Source: DATJHM01 sp035493895 (GTDB taxonomy: Bacteria > Chloroflexota > Ktedonobacteria > Ktedonobacterales > Ktedonobacteraceae). From it: DNA of 30,062 nt. Location: NCBI GenBank assembly GCA_035493895.1, contig DATJHM010000339.1, positions 1-30,062 on the forward strand, read 5' to 3'. The notes under the pieces were generated by a model. That model worked only from the letters and a program-made list of their open reading frames with translations. It was not told where the DNA came from and ran no database searches. Positions 6,419 to 13,849 of this stretch are shown one piece after another. Each line of letters starts with the position of its first letter. Position 1 is the first letter of the stretch. The position numbers and the translations under genes were made by a program.

Positions 6419-7900
6419 ATGTCGTCAGACGGGAAGGAACCGGGTGCCGTTTGGCAGGGTCCAGATTCTATAGATTCGCAGTGGCAGGTTGCTGATCAGA
6501 TTATGGATCAATCTCAAGCATTCGACCAGCATGAATACGCACAACTGCCTGATGATGAGGCGCAAGCGAGCGCGCTCCATATCAGTACACCAGCCCCTAC
6601 CAACGATGAGCCAGAAATAGCGACAACTGGTGGCAGGGCTGGCGGCAACATCTTTGAACAGGTGAAACGGTTTAGACAGCAGCTTGGGCAATATACGAAT
6701 TTTTTCCTGACCCCACTCCTCTTTTTTCTCCTGTTCTCAATTATCGTCCTTCCTCTCGTAGCTATCCGTCAGACTAACCCAGTCTGGCCTTTCTTGTTTA
6801 TCTTTATTGTATTGGCCATTGTTCAGGGCTTTACGATCTATAATCTCGGCTCCGCCAATGGGCTCTGGCCTGCCGTTACGGTGCTGAGTTTCTGTATCTT
6901 TGTGGTTGTCAGTGTTTTTGCCCTGGCAGGTTTGTTGCCCTCGTTGCTTGCGCTGCTGGTTGCAGCAGGACTCTGTGCTGTACTTGCACATTATTATGTA
7001 TATCCTGTGCACGAGGGATTTGTGTCTATTGTCTATGCCTTTGGCAAATATCGACGCACTCTCTACCCGGGATTAAATATTCTGTTGCCGATAGAAAAAG
7101 TCGAGCCGCCATTAAACGTCGGTGAGACGCAATGGATTTGTCCCGTGCAGCGTGTACAGCTCTCGCGCAACGAGGATGTGATGTTGCGGGCCGCTATCTC
7201 CTATCAAGTTATCCCCGAGGATGCTCATGTCGCGGTGGTGCAGGTGAACCAATGGCAAGAAAGTCTGCGCGAACTGCTGTTAGTCTCTCTCCAGACGATT
7301 GCCACTACATTCATGCCTGAAGATTTCATTGCATGGCCGCAGGGTCTTGCCGTGCAGGTGCAACAGCCCTCCTCAACCGATGGGGCACACTGGGATCGCG
7401 TCAATGCCTATTTGTTTCAGCATCTGCGCGATCGTGCTGCGTTATGGGGAGTACAGGTAAACTGGGTGAGAATCCGCGACGTTTCTCTGATGCCTCATGG
7501 CTCTGTGACGATGGAACCGGAAGCTGAAGAGCGCATCGTACGTGTCAGTGCCAATCCAGGTGCAAAGGCCAGTGCACAAAAGGCCAGTAATGGATCAGCC
7601 GTAGCCAGCAAGCCAGATGAGCCAACTCAGCCTGAAGTGCCTGCTGCGATAAAGCTGCCGAAAGAAGAGGCTCTGATCAAAGCCTATAAAGAGGTGCAAC
7701 GCGGTAATATTACTGATCCTGAAACTATCCGCTCAATTGCGCAACAATTTGCGATCATTGCTGGCAATCCAGAAAAAAGTACACAGGTAAGTTTTGACGC
7801 AGAGCGCGCAGCTGCGAACCTTTTCGAGCAGTCCAGGAAATATCAGGAGCAGTATGGGCCCGGCCCAACCTATGATAGCCATACGAAGCCTGAGAAGTAG
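6419..7900 (+). CDS. Membrane-anchored SPFH/Band 7-like protein
   Basis: This protein of about 493 residues has a polar N-terminal segment (about 1-85), a block of about four hydrophobic helices (about 90-205) and a region that looks like an SPFH/Band 7 domain. Support is the stretch YPVHEGFVSIVYAFGKYRRT, then LYPGLNILLPIEKVE and DVMLRAAISYQV, which follow the usual SPFH order just after a membrane segment. The C-terminal third is hydrophilic with a charged linker. SPFH proteins scaffold membrane microdomains and often partner with proteases; no such partner adjoins. Having several membrane helices before the domain is unusual, as most members have one. ATG at 6419 is preferred because AGGAAGG lies 11 bases upstream; an in-frame GTG at 6407 is the alternative. 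Confidence 0.7.
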   Translation: MSSDGKEPGAVWQGPDSIDSQWQVADQIMDQSQAFDQHEYAQLPDDEAQASALHISTPAPTNDEPEIATTGGRAGGNIFEQVKRFRQQLGQYTNFFLTPLLFFLLFSIIVLPLVAIRQTNPVWPFLFIFIVLAIVQGFTIYNLGSANGLWPAVTVLSFCIFVVVSVFALAGLLPSLLALLVAAGLCAVLAHYYVYPVHEGFVSIVYAFGKYRRTLYPGLNILLPIEKVEPPLNVGETQWICPVQRVQLSRNEDVMLRAAISYQVIPEDAHVAVVQVNQWQESLRELLLVSLQTIATTFMPEDFIAWPQGLAVQVQQPSSTDGAHWDRVNAYLFQHLRDRAALWGVQVNWVRIRDVSLMPHGSVTMEPEAEERIVRVSANPGAKASAQKASNGSAVASKPDEPTQPEVPAAIKLPKEEALIKAYKEVQRGNITDPETIRSIAQQFAIIAGNPEKSTQVSFDAERAAANLFEQSRKYQEQYGPGPTYDSHTKPEK

Positions 7901-7930
7901 ATACCAGAAGACACGCTGAACTCAGCACAG

Positions 7931-7964
7931 ACAACCCTCGGACCTATCGTGGTTCGAGGGTTGT
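7931..7964. terminator. Inverted repeat between convergent genes
   Basis: ACAACCCTCG (7931-7940) pairs with CGAGGGTTGT (7955-7964) around a 14-base loop. It follows the SPFH-like gene and overlaps the last codons and stop of the convergent minus-strand glycosyltransferase gene. It probably ends the plus-strand transcript; a T-rich tract follows only loosely. Confidence 0.6.
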
Positions 7965-9065
7965 TGCTTCTTCTATGAGCGATTTAATCAGTGGTACGAT
8001 GCAGCGATTTGCCTCCCGGTTCCAGCTCCAGTAACTCTCGACACTCTGTTGCATACGTCCAACCTCTCCTCTATCGGCTATCAGGCGCAAGAGAAGCGTA
8101 CGTTGCTCATGGGGCGTTAGAGCGACCCAGCCCAGGCTGTGCTGTTGGATAAAGGCGAGATTGGCCTGTTCCTGGCCTGGTATGTAGGTCGTGGCAATGA
8201 AGGGCTTGCCCAGAGAGACGCTTTCAAAAAGCATGTTCGGTCCCGCTTTGCCCATGATCACATCGGAGGCGGCCATATAAGCGGCGATCTCATGTGTGAA
8301 GGGGAGCGCAAAGAGATGCGGCACCGAACGAAAGCGCTCATAAAGCGTCCGATTGGTTCCGCAGGCGAGAATCAGTTGTGCCTCTTCGCTGATTTTGAGC
8401 GTACGCTCAATGGTCTGAGCAAAGCGTGCCGCGCCCTCGCCACCTCCCTGCAAAAAAATGGTAAAACGTCGGGGATCGAGATTGAGTTTTGTCAGAAATG
8501 CCGTCCGCTCCTGTGATTGAGCGTGCAGGAATTGTGCGCGGATAGGCCAGCCAGCGAGATGAACCCGTTCGGGAGCGAAGCCATTTTCGATGGCCTGCTG
8601 ATACGTCTCACGTGTGGGGGCTAATGTGGCAGTGGCGTTCCGTTCGGTCAACCACGAGGCATGTACGCCATTGGGATCGGCGAACAGCATCACGAAAGGG
8701 ATGGTGCGTCCCAGCCGTTTGAGTACCTGTGTGACCTCATAGGAGAGAAAGGGATAGGTGGTAATAATCAAGGCAGGTTGCAGACGGAGAATGAGAGCGG
8801 AAAGTTGGTGCGCAACCAGCGGCGTAAACAGACGATGGGCAAGCAGCGCCTGTCGGGTAGTATTCGTCTGGCGAAACTCAGCTGCCCAGAGCCAGAGCGC
8901 GTAGCGACTGACCAGGCGATAGTGAACGTGAAAAAAATGTGGTTGCGGATCACACATCTCAACCGCGTAATCACTGGCAAGCTGATCACGGAGCGCCTCT
9001 GCCAGACTGATGTGACCACCACCAGTTTGCGAGGTCAAAATCAAAATAGTTGGATGCCGAGTCAT
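7944..9065 (-). CDS. MGDG-synthase-like glycosyltransferase (GT28 type)
   Basis: This 373-residue protein resembles monogalactosyl/diglucosyl-diacylglycerol synthases, which move a sugar from a UDP-sugar to diacylglycerol at the inner face of the membrane. The N-terminal acceptor-binding motif LTSQTGGGHISLAEAL (G15-H18 in the GGGH core) is characteristic. The C-terminal donor-binding half has the FLQGGGEGAARF loop and KAGPNMLFESVSLGKPFI followed by PGQEQ, as in GT28 enzymes. No membrane helix is seen, fitting a peripheral membrane enzyme. The ATG at 9065 has AGGAAAT directly before it. The likely role is glycolipid synthesis for the envelope; the exact sugar and lipid cannot be read from sequence. 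The gene diverges from an alpha/beta hydrolase. Confidence 0.82.
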   Translation of the reverse strand: MTRHPTILILTSQTGGGHISLAEALRDQLASDYAVEMCDPQPHFFHVHYRLVSRYALWLWAAEFRQTNTTRQALLAHRLFTPLVAHQLSALILRLQPALIITTYPFLSYEVTQVLKRLGRTIPFVMLFADPNGVHASWLTERNATATLAPTRETYQQAIENGFAPERVHLAGWPIRAQFLHAQSQERTAFLTKLNLDPRRFTIFLQGGGEGAARFAQTIERTLKISEEAQLILACGTNRTLYERFRSVPHLFALPFTHEIAAYMAASDVIMGKAGPNMLFESVSLGKPFIATTYIPGQEQANLAFIQQHSLGWVALTPHEQRTLLLRLIADRGEVGRMQQSVESYWSWNREANRCIVPLIKSLIEEATTLEPR

Positions 9066-9121
9066 ATTTCCTGTTTCTCTTTAAAATTTTTTTAGTAACC
9101 TGTAAGCAGAAGCATAAGACT

Positions 9122-9130
9122 ATTGTATCA
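9122..9130 (-). promoter_or_regulatory. Extended -10 promoter of the glycosyltransferase gene
   Basis: On the minus strand TGATACAAT (9130-9122) is an extended -10 element (TGn then TACAAT) about 60 bases before the start codon. No good -35 is seen, which extended -10 promoters tolerate. Confidence 0.45.
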
Positions 9131-9161
9131 TAGCGTTTTTGCGCATAAATAAAGAGAAAAA

Positions 9162-9197
9162 TTTGCAGATTTTGCAGATTTTGCAGATTTTGCAGAT
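9162..9197 (+). repeat. Four tandem copies of a 9-bp repeat
   Basis: TTTGCAGAT is repeated four times without change (9162-9170, 9171-9179, 9180-9188, 9189-9197) and a partial TTTG follows. It lies between two divergent genes, so copy number could change promoter spacing, or the array could bind a regulator. Confidence 0.9.
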
Positions 9198-9271
9198 TTT
9201 GAAAATTTGCTGCCCGTTCTCTGGTACTTCTCAGCCGGTCTGTACGTTCAAAACAGTAGAACCCTGGGAAC

Positions 9272-9294
9272 GAGAGATTTGAGAGATTTGAGAG
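9272..9294 (+). repeat. Two and a half copies of GAGAGATTT
   Basis: GAGAGATTT occurs at 9272-9280 and 9281-9289 and a partial GAGAG follows at 9290-9294. The last partial copy serves as the ribosome site of the hydrolase gene, 10 bases before its ATG. Confidence 0.75.
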
Positions 9295-9304
9295 CGTGTA
9301 AACT

Positions 9305-10213
9305 ATGTTACGTTATCGGCTTGAAGGAAATGGCCCTCCGTTATTGCTTATTCATGGTTGGGGGGTGACCTATACGGTCTGGCAGAAGCTCTTACCGCTA
9401 TTGAAGCCTCACTTCCAGATCATTATGATCGAATTACCAGGCAATGGAGGATCGCCGGATGTCGATTCTGATATACCTTACTATCCAGCGTGTGCAGAGA
9501 CCATTGACGAAGTGCGACAGCATCTGGGTATAGAACAGTGGTCGATCCTGGCCTACTCTTCTGGCACGCGGGCAGCAGAGGCATACATCCAGCGTTATCC
9601 CCAGCAGGTGACGCGCGTCGTTTTCCTCTGCCCCATCTATCTTACAGAACTCTGTTCGCTGGCTTTACGTGTCCTGGATAACACGCGTCCGCGGCCAACC
9701 TTTGAACCCCTGACGCAGTGGCTTTTCTCCGATTGGCGGCTCTATGGCCTGATTCTGGCGTTGGGTTTCAATGGAAAGCGGCATGACTATACCAATCTCT
9801 GGAAAAACGAAATCGAATTACAGAGCATGGAGAACCTGCTACGTATGCTCTGTGAGCTACCAGGTAAAGGGCGAGCCCCGTTTGAACTGCCAGCAGTGCC
9901 AACCCTGTTCGTCTGGGGCAGCCATGACACTCTCACGGCGCGTCCACGCCATCCACGGCCCAATGATATTTTTATTCCTGCCAACCATAGTGCGCCAATG
10001 CTGGCGGCACCCAGCGTAGCCGAGGCCGTGCTGCCTTTTTTACAGGAGGGGCGCTATTTGTCATTGCACAGACGGATGCGCTGGCTCTATCGCAGGCGCT
10101 ACCAGTCGGATGATCTGGCAAAAGAGCCGCGTGTATTGCAGCGTGCCCTGCCCCTGAGACGGCTCGCAAGAAAAAGCGTGGTGCGCGAGATTGAGAGTAC
10201 AGGGAATCGTTAA
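9305..10213 (+). CDS. Alpha/beta hydrolase
   Basis: The 302-residue protein has an alpha/beta-hydrolase fold and is expected to be a cytoplasmic esterase-type enzyme of unknown substrate. The oxyanion-hole motif LLLIHGWG lies at 13-20. The nucleophile is probably S85 in AYSSG, which has Ala in place of the first Gly of the usual GxSxG elbow. A triad D208 (VWGSHD) and H228 (PANHSAP) can be proposed. A cap domain spans about 110-190. The last 50 residues are rich in Arg and extend past the usual fold end. The start is the first ATG after a GAGAG site. A perfect bidirectional terminator follows. Confidence 0.82.
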   Translation: MLRYRLEGNGPPLLLIHGWGVTYTVWQKLLPLLKPHFQIIMIELPGNGGSPDVDSDIPYYPACAETIDEVRQHLGIEQWSILAYSSGTRAAEAYIQRYPQQVTRVVFLCPIYLTELCSLALRVLDNTRPRPTFEPLTQWLFSDWRLYGLILALGFNGKRHDYTNLWKNEIELQSMENLLRMLCELPGKGRAPFELPAVPTLFVWGSHDTLTARPRHPRPNDIFIPANHSAPMLAAPSVAEAVLPFLQEGRYLSLHRRMRWLYRRRYQSDDLAKEPRVLQRALPLRRLARKSVVREIESTGNR

Positions 10214-10223
10214 AAAACAGGAG

Positions 10224-10257
10224 CATAAAAACGGCGTTGATCAACGCCGTTTTTATG
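10224..10257. terminator. Bidirectional intrinsic terminator, 34-base perfect palindrome
   Basis: A perfect palindrome centred on TGATCA has GC-rich inner arms (ACGGCGT/ACGCCGT) flanked by five A on the left and five T on the right. It can end transcription in both directions and sits between two convergent genes. Confidence 0.92.
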
Positions 10258-10273
10258 TATTGGAGAGAGCGAT

Positions 10274-10789
10274 TTAACGAGCAAAAGAGGCAGAAACGAC
10301 CTCTGGAGCCTGGTTATCCAGTGAGCGTAGGGTAGCCAGCTCTTCCTCGGGAAGTACACGCTCTGTGTTGGGGTCGAATACCAGATTATCACGAGAGCAG
10401 TAGTAGAGGCTTTTCCAGATCGCCGTAGCCTCGTCCCAGGCTGGGAAACGCAAGGTAGCTTCAGCGTCCCCTTTGACAACACGATTGAACGCAGTGTAGG
10501 AGAGCACCAGCGTCGTAATAATGCAGATCAAAGTGATGCCACCGAGAATCCCATCGAAGATGGGGCCAAGATTGGCCTCAGAGCCGATAAGCACGATGAT
10601 AGAAAAGATACATATACCAACGAGCAGTGAACAGAAAAAAATGGTTCGAGACATCGAGATATTTTTGGTGGGCATGTCAGGTGGTGCACAACGGGCTACC
10701 CCTGCATCATAAGCCTCACGCATTGTTTTCACTTGATCCGCCTGTTTGCACATCGGACAAGATGGTTTTTGGCTTTCAGCTTTTGCCAT
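10274..10789 (-). CDS. Small membrane protein with CxxC motif, function unknown
   Basis: The start at 10789 is chosen because AAGGAGG lies 6 bases upstream, giving 171 residues; longer frames begin upstream of the likely promoter. A CPMCKQ pair near residues 9-12 could be half of a metal site or zinc ribbon. Two hydrophobic helices follow (about 48-70 and 80-105), and the C-terminal 65 residues are soluble and acidic, ending in EVVSASFAR. It is not recognised as a known family. A promoter with TTGTCG and TATGCT precedes it, with a pair of 14-bp direct repeats just upstream. Confidence 0.75.
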   Translation of the reverse strand: MAKAESQKPSCPMCKQADQVKTMREAYDAGVARCAPPDMPTKNISMSRTIFFCSLLVGICIFSIIVLIGSEANLGPIFDGILGGITLICIITTLVLSYTAFNRVVKGDAEATLRFPAWDEATAIWKSLYYCSRDNLVFDPNTERVLPEEELATLRSLDNQAPEVVSASFAR

Positions 10790-10853
10790 GAAAAACCTCC
10801 TTATGTCGCTCGCATTGCTGAAAAGATGAGCAACCGTACCTGTATTCGTAATT

Positions 10854-10882
10854 AGCATAACACGTTGCTGCCTATTCGACAA
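10854..10882 (-). promoter_or_regulatory. Promoter of the CxxC membrane protein gene
   Basis: On the minus strand TTGTCG (10882-10877) and TATGCT (10859-10854) are spaced by 17 bases. Transcription would start near 10847, about 58 bases before the chosen start codon, which also supports that start. Confidence 0.6.
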
Positions 10883-10887
10883 TGCTC

Positions 10888-10921
10888 TGAGCTTTTTGTG
10901 AATACTGTGAGCTTTTTGTGA
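10888..10921 (-). repeat. Two 14-bp direct repeats next to the -35 element
   Basis: TGAGCTTTTTGTGA occurs at 10888-10901 and 10908-10921 with a 20-base period, close to two turns of DNA. The pair begins 5 bases upstream of the -35 of the minus-strand promoter, a position typical for an activator or repressor site. No known regulator is suggested by the motif. Confidence 0.6.
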
Positions 10922-11144
10922 GCGAAACATCTATCACCACAAACCTCATATTGATTTATGTAAGGTTATCAAAACTGCACAAAAAAAAGGCATCCTTAAC
11001 CGATTCTTAACCTTTCGTTTGATGAAATATACAGAAAATACAGGTAATATATGAATATCAGCAATGAGCACGAATTATGTATTCCTGCTTTAAAAATGAA
11101 AACCAGAGGCTCTGAACGAGCTACGTGGAAGAGGTAGAGGGGAT
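10922..11144. other. Divergent intergenic region
   Basis: The sequence between the CxxC membrane protein gene and the Pro/Gln-rich gene is A/T-rich and has near-repeats such as CTTAACC (twice around 10995-11013). No complete -35/-10 pair for the plus-strand gene is convincing. Confidence 0.35.
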
Positions 11145-11981
11145 ATGGAGAAGAGCTTACCACACATCTCACTTCATGGTAAGGAAAGCCAGCAGAAACA
11201 AACACAACCACCGCCAGCAGCGACCCCACCACCCAGGCAGGGAAGATACGACACACATCTTCTGCCGCATATATCGTTGCCGCAACGCCAGCAGCAAGTA
11301 GTTGGTGGGCAGCGCGTGGGACTCTTGCGCTATACTACATCGGCAGCACAGAACGATCCAGGCCTGACCGCTGGCATGGATAAATATGAGCTAGCACGTA
11401 AGATTGCGGCTATGAAACAGGCACAGGCTACCAGGCCTCCCATGCCTCAAGCGGGACCTGTTTCGCATGCAACACCAGTTCCGTCAGCTACATTTAAACA
11501 GCAATATATGCAAGCGCAGCAAGCTAGCGCGCAAAAGTTAGCTCCGCAATCGCGGCCGACACACGTAGTGATTAGTCCAGCGGGCAAACAATACATCGGC
11601 TCTGAGAAAATACGCGATATCGCGCATGCACGTACGCTTGTGATCATAAAAGCCGTGGTGACGTTCGGGCTGTTTGCTGGTGTGGCCTGTGTGATCTGGA
11701 CCTTATTTTCGCACAACATTATCTATATTCTGGCAATGTTTATTGTTCTGGCCGTGATGCTGGGGAGTATTCTTTCGACATCGATGGGTGATTACTATCG
11801 TCTTGGTTTGAACAAGTTAAAGACAACGCTGCAACTGCGGGTGGTAGATTCGCCCAAAGTATCAAATGCCTTGCAGGGCGTACGTGCCCCGCATTTACGC
11901 ATGAAGAATGACACATCCGGCTATCTCAGTGCTTTAAAAAAGACCTTCCCGAAAGAGAGAGAAGGAGGCCCGCGCGCGTAA
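11145..11981 (+). CDS. Membrane protein with Pro/Gln-rich N-terminus, function unknown
   Basis: The 278-residue product is not recognised. Residues 1-150 are low-complexity and rich in Gln, Pro and Ala (QPPPAATPPPRQG, QAQQASAQ), suggesting a disordered cytoplasmic tail. Two hydrophobic helices lie near 165-187 and 192-213 (VVTFGLFAGVACVIWTLF, IIYILAMFIVLAVMLGSIL). A soluble basic tail of about 60 residues follows. The ATG at 11145 follows GAGGTAGAGGGG. A dispersed palindromic repeat begins 3 bases after the stop. The general plan, a long polar segment plus two helices, resembles the minus-strand gene at 12144, but no sequence match is evident. Confidence 0.7.
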   Translation: MEKSLPHISLHGKESQQKQTQPPPAATPPPRQGRYDTHLLPHISLPQRQQQVVGGQRVGLLRYTTSAAQNDPGLTAGMDKYELARKIAAMKQAQATRPPMPQAGPVSHATPVPSATFKQQYMQAQQASAQKLAPQSRPTHVVISPAGKQYIGSEKIRDIAHARTLVIIKAVVTFGLFAGVACVIWTLFSHNIIYILAMFIVLAVMLGSILSTSMGDYYRLGLNKLKTTLQLRVVDSPKVSNALQGVRAPHLRMKNDTSGYLSALKKTFPKEREGGPRA

Positions 11982-11983
11982 AA

Positions 11984-12117
11984 CGTAGAGGCGTGAGCTT
12001 ATCTACACCAGGAAAAATTCGGTGCGGTTTGTTTGCACCGGAACAAGATCAAAAATCCGTAGAGGCGCAGCTTGTCTGCGCCCGGTTGCTCCGGTGCAGA
12101 CAAGCCGTGCCTCTATA
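11984..12117 (+). repeat. Dispersed palindromic repeat cluster (GTAGAGGCG family)
   Basis: A degenerate copy starts at 11985 (GTAGAGGCGTGAGCTTATCT) and is followed by a hairpin with arms around GGTGC (12021) and GCACC (12035). A complete copy follows at 12058-12117: GTAGAGGCGCAGCTTGTCTG on the left is matched by an inverted copy on the right, making a hairpin of about 24 bp with few mismatches. The same core recurs at 26608 and 30015, so this is a genome-wide family. It lies between two convergent genes and may also end transcripts. Confidence 0.8.
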
Positions 12118-12143
12118 GAGGACATATGAGGTTCGTACGCTGA

Positions 12144-12947
12144 CTAGCGTTTTTTGTCGCGTCTCTGATTGAGACGATACTCTTCGTAGAGTTTATCGTC
12201 GCTGCCTTTTACGCCCGGGCGAATAACAGGCGGAGGCGTTTTGACCGTTTGTGTATTATTGCTGGAAGAAGTTTTGCCTGTGCGTGCCTGGGGAGCAGGT
12301 CCGAGGCTGCGCGGAATAAAGTCAAATTTTGCCAGAAGAACCAGGATCACGATTAATGTGATCAAGAATACCACAGTTGATGTGCTGATAGTAACTGGAT
12401 TGCCGAAGAGATTGAATGTGGTCAGGATCTTATTGGCATGAAGCTGGTTCAGACCTGCCGTTTCAAAGAGGCCAACGAAGTTTGCGGCTAAGAGGTAAAT
12501 GGCGATGCCGATGATATGCTTCGTCTTGAACGCGCTGACTGGTTTTTTGGCAGGCGTGGCCGCAGGTTTCTCTACAGGTTTCTCTGTCTCTTTTGCCTTC
12601 TCTGGAGTAGTGATTTTGCTAATGGCTTTTGTGCTCTGCGTGACACTTTTTGGCGTGCGCGTTGCGCGGGCCAGGCGGGCCTGAGCCGGATCAATCTGGG
12701 GCTTCTCACTGTCGTTTTCTGCATTATTCTTCCCGATCGTCGAGAAGAAATTCGGCAGTTTGCGTCTGGCTTTCGCTTCGGTTGTGGGCGTCTCGACAGG
12801 AGCGGCTTCGCTCTCTACTGGCGAGGCCTCCTGGAGCGTTTGCTCCTCGGTTGCCGAGTTCTCTGTTACCAGAACTGGGCGGTTGCGCTGAGAGCGCGAG
12901 ATATGTTTTGGTCGTTTTGTGGGAGTGACGTTGTACTCCTGACTCAT
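12144..12947 (-). CDS. Membrane protein with charged N-terminal domain, function unknown
   Basis: This 267-residue product is not recognised. The first 140 residues are highly charged and low-complexity (repeated Glu, Lys, Thr, Ala, Pro) and look disordered. Two hydrophobic helices follow near 147-168 (IIGIAIYLLAANFVGLF) and 192-216 (VVFLITLIVILVLLAKF), then a basic Thr/Pro/Ser-rich tail ending in RRDKKR. The start is well marked by AGGAGG 6 bases upstream. It lies 26 bases after the GlcG/HbpS-like gene on the same strand, so the two are probably an operon. Confidence 0.75.
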   Translation of the reverse strand: MSQEYNVTPTKRPKHISRSQRNRPVLVTENSATEEQTLQEASPVESEAAPVETPTTEAKARRKLPNFFSTIGKNNAENDSEKPQIDPAQARLARATRTPKSVTQSTKAISKITTPEKAKETEKPVEKPAATPAKKPVSAFKTKHIIGIAIYLLAANFVGLFETAGLNQLHANKILTTFNLFGNPVTISTSTVVFLITLIVILVLLAKFDFIPRSLGPAPQARTGKTSSSNNTQTVKTPPPVIRPGVKGSDDKLYEEYRLNQRRDKKR

Positions 12948-12973
12948 GGTATGCCTCCTGGGATCTTTGTTTT

Positions 12974-13609
12974 TTAGCTATTCAAAGTCTCTGCACCGTA
13001 ATTGTCCTGGTCAGGAGCAAGGTGCCGTGTGCTATTATTCAACTCACCTTCATGCGCTGGTTGCGGATGATAGCCGGGTTGCTGCATCGGCGCTACACCT
13101 GAATAGGGCGTTGGAGGCTGCATCGGCTGTGGAGTTGGTGTGTTGGTTGCGGGCATGTAGGGTTGTTGTGCAACTGGCGGAGCGTAAGCGGGTGGTATTC
13201 CTTCAACAACCGCGAGGCCAGCGCGGGCAATTTCGTCATCACGGCCCGGGGCATTGCCTCCGCTCACGCCTACCCCTCCGATCGTCGTCCCACCGGAGCG
13301 AATCGGCCAGCCGCCCGCGGCCATGATAAACTTGCCCTCGGTCATTGAGGCCAGACTGGAAGCAAATCCTGGAATGCCAGAGGCCCATTGTGCGACCGCA
13401 TCGGTGGGTTGGTTAAACATGACCGCGGTAGTCGCCTTGGCAATGCTGATATTGCCTGTTGCCCAGCCATAGGGGGCCATCATGCGCTCAAAAAGAACCA
13501 GATGTCCGCCGCCATCGACAATTGCGATGCTGACTGGACTTCGTAATTCCCTGGCACGCTGCTTGCAGGCCTCCAGAACCTGACGCGCCATATCTACTGA
13601 TATACTCAC
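12974..13609 (-). CDS. GlcG/HbpS-type heme-binding domain protein with Pro-rich tail
   Basis: The first 140 residues match the GlcG/HbpS (DUF336) family: SISVDMARQVLEACK, then SPVSIAIVDGGGHLVLFERM, then AGGWPIRSG and GGVGVSGG. Members bind heme or act as small sensor-like or carrier proteins; the exact role here is unknown. A GTG start at 13609 is chosen because AAGGAG lies 9 bases upstream and the resulting N-terminus fits the family; frames starting at 13711 or 13672 add residues atypical of it, and 13711 lies upstream of the likely transcription start. Residues past about 145 form a Pro/Gln/Tyr-rich tail (PPAYAPPVAQQPYMP, then repeated PTPQPMQPPTP), unusual for the family, which may mediate binding. 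The next gene in the operon encodes a membrane protein. Confidence 0.82.
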   Translation of the reverse strand: MSISVDMARQVLEACKQRARELRSPVSIAIVDGGGHLVLFERMMAPYGWATGNISIAKATTAVMFNQPTDAVAQWASGIPGFASSLASMTEGKFIMAAGGWPIRSGGTTIGGVGVSGGNAPGRDDEIARAGLAVVEGIPPAYAPPVAQQPYMPATNTPTPQPMQPPTPYSGVAPMQQPGYHPQPAHEGELNNSTRHLAPDQDNYGAETLNS

Positions 13610-13699
13610 GACCAGACGCTCCTTTACACGCTGTTGATACGCTCGAAACCACTGCTTGCTCCGTTGGTTCATATAACTAAGGCTCAATGTATCGGGCCC

Positions 13700-13728
13700 A
13701 TTGTACCGCACCTGTAGTCAGCATGCAA
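13700..13728 (-). promoter_or_regulatory. Promoter of the GlcG/HbpS-like operon
   Basis: On the minus strand TTGCAT (13728-13723) and TACAAT (13705-13700) are spaced by 17 bases. The predicted start of transcription near 13693 agrees with the GTG start at 13609. Confidence 0.6.
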
Positions 13729-13849
13729 TGTATTTTATCACGGCCTTCGTGAAAAACGGTGTTTGTTCGTATCGGTGAGAGAAGTATAGTCCTTATGGGC
13801 AATTGTATCGTTCCCACAAAAAACCTGTATTGCCAGCATAGGATGAATG

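Noticed and set aside
9162..9200. CRISPR-like array
   Set aside because: The units are 9 bp and directly abutting, without spacers, so this is a simple tandem repeat.
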